Source of the DNA: Kribbella pratensis
Lineage (GTDB): Bacteria > Actinomycetota > Actinomycetes > Propionibacteriales > Kribbellaceae
Direction: 5' to 3'
Length of the DNA stretch: 64,000 bases
Assembly (NCBI RefSeq): GCF_004366075.1
Contig: NZ_SODU01000001.1
Coordinates: 1,274,488-1,338,487, forward strand
Below the pieces are notes generated by a model. The model was not told the origin of the DNA. It saw nothing but the letters and a program-made list of their open reading frames with translations, and did not search any database. This document shows positions 59,262 to 64,000 of the stretch, piece by piece (position 1 is the stretch's first letter; every line of letters begins with the position of its first letter). A program made the translations under genes and the position numbers.

Positions 59262-61495
59262 TCGGCGGCGTCTGCCTCCGCCTTCTTGTCGTCCTCACCC
59301 TCGATGACCGGGATCAGCGAGAGCTTGCCGCGGTCGTCGATCTCGGCGATCTCGACCTGCAGCTTCTGACCGACCGAGAGCACGTCCTCGACGGCCTCGA
59401 CGCGCTTGCCACCGGCCAGCGGACGCAGCTTGCTGATGTGCAGCAGGCCGTCCTTGCCCGGCAGCAGGCTGATGAACGCACCGAAGTTGGTCGTCTTCAC
59501 GACCGTGCCCAGGTAGCGCTCGCCCTTCTCCGGCATGGTCGGGTTCGCGATCGCGTTGATCGCGGCCCGGGCCGCCTCGGCCGACGGGCCGTCGGTCGCG
59601 CCGATGTACACGGTGCCGTCGTCCTCGATCGAGATGTCGGCGCCGGTGTCCTCGGTGATCTGGTTGATCATCTTGCCCTTCGGGCCGATGACCTCGCCGA
59701 TCTTGTCGACCGGGACCTTCACCGAGATGACCCGCGGCGCGAACTCGCTCATCTCACCCGGCGCGTCGATGGCCTTGGCCATCACGTCCAGGATCGTCAG
59801 GCGGGCGTCCTTGGCCTGGGTCAGCGCGCCGCCGAGCACGCTGGCCGGGATGCCGTCCAGCTTGGTGTCCAGCTGCAGGGCGGTGACGAAGTCCTTCGTA
59901 CCGGCGACCTTGAAGTCCATGTCGCCGAACGCGTCCTCCGCGCCCAGGATGTCGGTGAGCGCGACGTACTGCGTCTCGCCGTCGATCTCACCGGAGATCA
60001 GGCCCATCGCGATACCGGCGACCGGGGCCTTCAGCGGCACACCGGCGTTCAGCAGCGACAGCGTCGAGGCGCAGACCGAACCCATCGAGGTCGACCCGTT
60101 CGAACCGAGCGCCTCGGACACCTGGCGCAGCGCGTACGGGAAGTCCTCGCGGGACGGCAGCACCGGCACCAGGGCCCGCTCGGCCAGCGCGCCGTGACCG
60201 ATCTCGCGGCGCTTCGGCGAACCGACCCGGCCGGTCTCACCGGTCGAGTACGGCGGGAAGTTGTAGTTGTGCATGTACCGCTTGCGGGTCTCCGGGGAGA
60301 GCGTGTCCAGCTGCTGCTCCATCCGGAGCATGTTCAGCGTGGTGACACCCATGATCTGGGTCTCGCCGCGCTCGAACAGCGCCGAACCGTGCACCCGCGG
60401 GAGCACGCCGACCTGGGCCTTCAGCGGCCGGATGTCGGCCAGCCCGCGGCCGTCGATGCGGACCTTCTCCTTCAGCACCCGCTGCCGGACCAGCTTCTTG
60501 GTCAGCGAGCGGAAGGCTGCGGACAGCTCCTTCTCGCGGCCCTCGAAGTCGGCGGCCAGCTTGTCCACCGTGGCGGCCTTGACCGCGTCGGTGGCGTCCT
60601 CACGCTCGTGCTTGCCGGCGATCGTCAGCGCCTGCGCGAGCTCCTCGCTCGCGGAAGCCTCGACCGCGGCGAACGCGTCGTCCTGGTAGTCCGGGAAGAC
60701 CGGGAACTCACCGGTCGGCTTCGCGGCCTTGGCCGCCAGCTCGGACTGCGCGTCGACCAGGGTCTTGATGAATGCCTTGGAGGCCTCGAGGCCCTCGGCG
60801 ACGATCTCCTCGGTCGGCGCCTGCGCGCCCGCGGCCACCTTGTCGAAGGTGGTCGGGGTCGACTCGGCCTCGACCATCATGATCGCGACGTCACCGGACT
60901 CGGTGACACGACCGGCGACCACCATGTCGAAGACGGCGTCCTCGAGCTCGGTGTGCGTCGGGAAGGCGACCCACTGGGTGCCGATGAGCGCGACGCGGGT
61001 GGCGCCGATCGGGCCCGAGAACGGCAGCCCGGCGATCTGGGTGGACATCGACGCCGCGTTGATCGCGAGCACGTCGTACAGCTTGTCCGGGTTCAGCGCC
61101 AGGACCGTGATGACGACCTGGATCTCGTTGCGCAGGCCGGACACGAACGACGGCCGCAGCGGGCGGTCGATCAGCCGGCAGGTCAGGATGGCCTCCTCGG
61201 AAGGACGGCCCTCCCGGCGGAAGAACGAGCCCGGGATGCGGCCCGCGGCGTACATCCGCTCCTCGACGTCCACCGTCAACGGGAAGAAGTCGAACTGGTC
61301 CTTGGGCTTCTTGCTGGCCGTGGTGGCCGACAGCACCATCGTGTCGCCGTCGAGGTAGGCAGCCGCGGAGCCCGCGGCCTGCTGGGCCAGACGGCCCGTC
61401 TCGAAGCGGATGGTACGGGTGCCGAAGCTGCCGTTGTCGATGACGGCCTCAGCGAATTCGGCGCCCTCCATGGGCGCACGTGTGGATCCCGACAC
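59258..61495 (-). CDS. pnp: polyribonucleotide nucleotidyltransferase (PNPase)
   Basis: 745 residues. Two RNase PH domains ([31 protein letters not shown] and [42 protein letters not shown]) flank the alpha-helical linker. A KH domain ([11 protein letters not shown]) and S1 domain ([28 protein letters not shown]) follow. It degrades RNA 3'-5' with phosphate and can add tails. I select GTG 61495 because a GAGAGGGG ribosome site lies 6-8 bases upstream; ATG 61471 and the open frame to 61636 are less likely. It is downstream of rpsO, upstream of pepR. Confidence 0.96.
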   Translation of the reverse strand: MSGSTRAPMEGAEFAEAVIDNGSFGTRTIRFETGRLAQQAAGSAAAYLDGDTMVLSATTASKKPKDQFDFFPLTVDVEERMYAAGRIPGSFFRREGRPSEEAILTCRLIDRPLRPSFVSGLRNEIQVVITVLALNPDKLYDVLAINAASMSTQIAGLPFSGPIGATRVALIGTQWVAFPTHTELEDAVFDMVVAGRVTESGDVAIMMVEAESTPTTFDKVAAGAQAPTEEIVAEGLEASKAFIKTLVDAQSELAAKAAKPTGEFPVFPDYQDDAFAAVEASASEELAQALTIAGKHEREDATDAVKAATVDKLAADFEGREKELSAAFRSLTKKLVRQRVLKEKVRIDGRGLADIRPLKAQVGVLPRVHGSALFERGETQIMGVTTLNMLRMEQQLDTLSPETRKRYMHNYNFPPYSTGETGRVGSPKRREIGHGALAERALVPVLPSREDFPYALRQVSEALGSNGSTSMGSVCASTLSLLNAGVPLKAPVAGIAMGLISGEIDGETQYVALTDILGAEDAFGDMDFKVAGTKDFVTALQLDTKLDGIPASVLGGALTQAKDARLTILDVMAKAIDAPGEMSEFAPRVISVKVPVDKIGEVIGPKGKMINQITEDTGADISIEDDGTVYIGATDGPSAEAARAAINAIANPTMPEKGERYLGTVVKTTNFGAFISLLPGKDGLLHISKLRPLAGGKRVEAVEDVLSVGQKLQVEIAEIDDRGKLSLIPVIEGEDDKKAEADAAE

Positions 61496-61708
61496 GGGAT
61501 ACCCCTCTCTCACAGTGTGACGACTGCGAGGCGCGAGCTTCCGGGATGCCGGTCTTCGATCGAGGCTCGCGGGTCTGTGCCAACCATCTGGCTGTACCCG
61601 AAAGCCACTACCGAGGACCGGTCGTGGTCCCGCCACGCGCTTCGCGTCGCCTCGTACGTCTTACGTGATTCGATATTCAGTTGTTCCACACCAAGGCGTG
61701 GATACGCC

Positions 61709-61742
61709 AGGAGCGGCCACCCGAGTCTCGGGGGCCGCTCCT
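61709..61742 (-). terminator. terminator hairpin between rpsO and pnp
   Basis: AGGAGCGGCC (61709-61718) pairs perfectly with GGCCGCTCCT (61733-61742), a 10-bp G/C stem. The inner part can extend the pairing. It begins 7 bases after the rpsO stop. A second small hairpin (GGCGT/ACGCC, about 61695-61708) follows. There is no T-run. It may attenuate read-through from rpsO into pnp. The rest of 61496-61708 holds only the pnp leader and an 11-bp TCACAGTGTGA palindrome (61510-61520). Confidence 0.7.
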
Positions 61743-61749
61743 CGCGAAG

Positions 61750-62022
61750 TCATCGGCGAAGGCCGAGCCGCTCGATCAGGGACCGGTAGCGGTTGATGTC
61801 CTTCTTCGCCAGGTAGTTCAGCAGCCGGCGGCGCTGACCGACCAGGAGCAGCAGGCCACGACGGCTGTGGTGGTCGTGCTTGTGCTCCTTCAGGTGCTCG
61901 GTGAGGTGAGCGATGCGGTGCGTCAGGAGCGCAACCTGGACCTCGGGGGACCCGGTGTCGCCCTCGGTCAGGGCGTACTCGCCCATGATCTTCTTCTTCG
62001 TTGCGGCATCAACAGATGACAC
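61750..62022 (-). CDS. rpsO: 30S ribosomal protein S15
   Basis: 90 residues, the standard size. [63 protein letters not shown] is the S15 core that binds the central domain of 16S rRNA. I choose GTG 62022 (reading [11 protein letters not shown]) because GAGAGGA lies 6 bases upstream and the length is right. An ATG at 62070 would add 16 unusual residues. It sits between ribF and pnp in the conserved actinobacterial order. Confidence 0.97.
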   Translation of the reverse strand: MSSVDAATKKKIMGEYALTEGDTGSPEVQVALLTHRIAHLTEHLKEHKHDHHSRRGLLLLVGQRRRLLNYLAKKDINRYRSLIERLGLRR

Positions 62023-62157
62023 AGGAGTCCTCTCGATTTCCGTTGCGCGGCGCACCGGGGCATTCTTCACCCGAGCACTCTCGATCCGCGGCCGTTCAGA
62101 CGGCAGCAGCCAGCGTATCAGCCTGTGGACGCGCCCCCTAATCAGCCCTGCCGGTGC

Positions 62158-63120
62158 CTAATCGGCCCTGAGCAGGCGTCGCGCACCGTCGACATCGGCC
62201 TTCATCTGCACCAGCAGCTCGTCGATGCTGTCGAACCGGATCTGCGTACCGCGCAGCCGGGCCACGAAATCGATCGCGACCGTGGCGCCGTACAGCTCGA
62301 GGTCGTCGCGGTCCAGCACGTACGACTCCACCCGGCGGTCCACGCCGTCGAAGGTCGGGTTGCTGCCGACACTGATCGCCGCGGGCAGCGGATCCGGGTA
62401 CGCCGGGGCGCCCGGTGCCGGTGTCAGCACGGTGAGCCATCCGGCGTACACGCCGTCCTGCGGGACCGCTGCGCCCGGGTCGGCCGGGATGTTCGCCGTC
62501 GGGTAGCCGAGCTCGCGGCCGCGCTTGTCGCCCTCGACGACCACGCCGGTGACCCGCAGCGGGCGGCCGAGCGCCTCCGCGGCGGCCTCCACGTCGCCGT
62601 CGGCGAGCCGCTGCCGCACGTACGTCGACGACCAGGGCTGCTCGTCCCCCGCGAGGCTCAGCCCCTCGACCTGGAAGCCGTACTGCGTTCCCGCCTGGAC
62701 GAGCGTGTCGACGTGGCCGGCTGCCTTGTGGCCGAAGCGGAAGTTCTCACCCACCACGATCGCCTTCGCGTGCAGCGCGTTCACCAGCGTGCGCTCGATG
62801 AACTCCTCCGGCGACCAGTGCGACACCTCCTTGGTGAACGGGAGGATCAGCACCGCGTCCGCGCCGGCCTCGCCGAGCAGCTCGGCGCGCCGGGCGGGAT
62901 CACTGAGCTGCAGCGGCGCATGGTCGGGCCGCAGGACCCGCATCGGGTGCGGGTCGAAGGTCATCGCCACCACCGGCAGACCACCCAGCTCGGCCGCACG
63001 CGCGCGGGCGTGCGCGAGCACCTCCTGGTGACCCCGGTGCACGCCGTCGAAGTTGCCGATGGTGACGACGGTCGGCCCGAAGTCCGGGCTCACCTCGTCC
63101 AATCCGTGCCAGACACGCAT
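62158..63120 (-). CDS. ribF: bifunctional riboflavin kinase / FAD synthetase
   Basis: 320 residues. The N-terminal nucleotidyltransferase domain (TIGNFDGVHRGHQEVLAHA with the GxFDGxHxGH motif, and SSTYVRQRLADGD) makes FAD from FMN and ATP. The C-terminal riboflavin kinase domain (RELGYPTANIP, SVGSNPTFDGVDRRVESYVLD) makes FMN. Start ATG 63120 begins at MRVWHGLDE; the open frame continues to 63363 without homology. It is followed by rpsO after 135 bp. Confidence 0.96.
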   Translation of the reverse strand: MRVWHGLDEVSPDFGPTVVTIGNFDGVHRGHQEVLAHARARAAELGGLPVVAMTFDPHPMRVLRPDHAPLQLSDPARRAELLGEAGADAVLILPFTKEVSHWSPEEFIERTLVNALHAKAIVVGENFRFGHKAAGHVDTLVQAGTQYGFQVEGLSLAGDEQPWSSTYVRQRLADGDVEAAAEALGRPLRVTGVVVEGDKRGRELGYPTANIPADPGAAVPQDGVYAGWLTVLTPAPGAPAYPDPLPAAISVGSNPTFDGVDRRVESYVLDRDDLELYGATVAIDFVARLRGTQIRFDSIDELLVQMKADVDGARRLLRAD

Positions 63121-63176
63121 GGCAGCAGGATTCCATGCCCCGCCTCCCTTGCGTCCACCAGGTCCGCGATCACCCC

Positions 63177-63206
63177 TTGTAATCATGCGGTGACTCAACT
63201 TATGGT
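63177..63206 (+). promoter_or_regulatory. candidate promoter of the secreted SGNH hydrolase gene
   Basis: TTGTAA (63177-63182) and TATGGT (63201-63206) are spaced by 18 bases, about 33 bases before the GTG start and its GGGGAGG ribosome site. This is a reasonable housekeeping-sigma promoter, though both hexamers are imperfect. Confidence 0.4.
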
Positions 63207-63239
63207 GGGCCGCGCACTGGATGAGCCCGGGGAGGTCTC

Positions 63240-64000
63240 GTGAAGCTACGCCGTCTGGTTGCTGTCTGCGCTGCACTCGCTCTGGTGGCCGGCCTACCTG
63301 CCGCTGCCGCCACCGCTGCGCCGAGCTCCACGACATCCACCGGCTTCGAGCGGTACGTCGCACTGGGCGACTCGTACACGTCCGCGCCGTTCGTCCCCGT
63401 GGCCGACCTGTTGTCGCTCGGGTGCGCCCGCTCGTACAGCAACTATCCGAAGCTGCTGGCCGGGGCGCTCGGCGTCCACCGGTTCACCGACGTGAGCTGC
63501 GGCGGGGCGGACACCACGAACATGACCCAGCCGCAGCGCACGATCCTCGGCACCGCCGCGCCGCAGTTCGACGCGCTGACGCCGGACACCGACCTGGTGA
63601 CGCTCGGGATCGGCGGCAACGACTTCGGTGTCTTCGGCGACATCATCGGCACTTGCCCCGGGCTGCGAGCCTCCGACCCGACCGGAGCGCCGTGCAAGGC
63701 GCACTTCACCGTCGACGGCGTGGACACGCTGAAAGCCAAGATCGCCCAGACGCAGACCCGGATCGCGATCGTCGTCCAGGGCATCCGGGCGAGGTCGCCG
63801 CAGGCCACCGTCGTGCTGGTCGGCTACCCGAAGATCGCGCCGGAGCACGGGACCTGCCCGTCGATCCTCCCGTTCGCCGACGGCGACTACGCGTACCTGT
63901 ACTCGATCGAGGAGGAGCTGAACGCGGCCGTCTCCGCGGCAGCCGAGGCCGGCGGAGCGACGTACGTCGACACCTTCGGGCCGTCCACCGGGCACGACGC
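63240..64000 (+). CDS. secreted SGNH/GDSL hydrolase (partial, runs off the window)
   Basis: At least 253 residues; the 3' end lies outside. GTG 63240 has a strong GGGGAGG site 4-6 bases upstream. A Sec signal (LRRLVAVCAALALVAGLPAAAATA) precedes the catalytic domain. Block I is YVALGDSYTSAP with the nucleophilic serine. The Gly block is SCGGADTTNM, and block III is LGIGGNDFGVFGDI with the oxyanion Asn. The base region (GPSTGHDA) is just reached at the edge. It belongs to the extracellular esterase/lipase type common in Streptomyces and relatives. Cysteine pairs outside the core are probably disulfides. Confidence 0.9.
   Translation, partial: MKLRRLVAVCAALALVAGLPAAAATAAPSSTTSTGFERYVALGDSYTSAPFVPVADLLSLGCARSYSNYPKLLAGALGVHRFTDVSCGGADTTNMTQPQRTILGTAAPQFDALTPDTDLVTLGIGGNDFGVFGDIIGTCPGLRASDPTGAPCKAHFTVDGVDTLKAKIAQTQTRIAIVVQGIRARSPQATVVLVGYPKIAPEHGTCPSILPFADGDYAYLYSIEEELNAAVSAAAEAGGATYVDTFGPSTGHD

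Noticed and set aside
59249..61789. 846-residue plus-strand open frame
   Set aside because: Fully antisense to pnp, low-complexity Leu/Arg/Asp/His composition; a codon-bias shadow.

Overview
The window looks like chromosome of a high-GC, mycothiol-producing actinomycete. Gene content and order are compatible with Kribbella or another Propionibacteriales/Nocardioidaceae-type genome, but the genus is a guess. Evidence is the strong G/C third-position bias, GTG starts, ATGA start/stop overlaps, a SAM-IV riboswitch, mycothiol-dependent enzymes, a diiron paa operon and ribonuclease J. No rRNA, tRNA, CRISPR array, integrase, transposase or replication origin was seen.

Backbone (minus strand): ribF, rpsO, pnp and pepR (63120-57948), then dapB (39434-38688), then dapA-rnj (23957-21352), then ftsK, a PH-like membrane protein, a RodZ-like HTH protein, rimO and pgsA (7820-1398). 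This is the familiar actinobacterial housekeeping order for riboflavin kinase, S15, PNPase, M16 protease, lysine/peptidoglycan precursor synthesis, RNase J, DNA translocation and phospholipid synthesis. Accessory blocks are inserted between these anchors.

Accessory blocks, left to right. A 23-bp tandem repeat and a DUF2332 gene lie at the left edge. Between 7.9 and 21.3 kb are DUF4184 and DinB proteins, a SAM-IV riboswitch controlling a cysteine-desulfurase-like enzyme, a prolyl oligopeptidase, a LuxR regulator followed by two mycothiol-linked enzymes, a Tat-exported PhoD phosphatase behind a PHO-box-like site, two tandem fatty acid desaturases and a LacI regulator. Between 24.1 and 38.6 kb are an ArgR-box-controlled type-2 argG, the paaABCDE phenylacetyl-CoA epoxidase operon, DUF418 and GNAT proteins, a secreted S33-type peptidase and a large XRE/NB-ARC/TPR regulator. 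Between 39.5 and 57 kb are a polytopic GT-C-like protein, a complete oligopeptide ABC importer, a cluster of three ABC exporter half-transporters (one frameshifted) behind a TetR gene, a TetR-facing membrane protein/P450 pair and a divergent MFS/LysR pair. Between 57.0 and 57.9 kb is a small island holding a decayed copy of part of pepR, a truncated ORF and a possible immunity gene. A secreted SGNH hydrolase runs off the right edge.

The points most worth following are: (1) the pepR-fragment duplication bordering a foreign-looking gene pair at 57.0-57.9 kb; (2) the frameshifted third ABC exporter and the unlisted small ORF just before it; (3) the near-identical 116-bp patch shared by the two otherwise diverged desaturases; (4) the SAM-IV, ARG-box, PHO-box and TetR operator assignments, which predict regulation directly from sequence. 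I found no convincing wholly new multi-gene system. The nearest candidates are the triple-exporter cluster and the island beside pepR.
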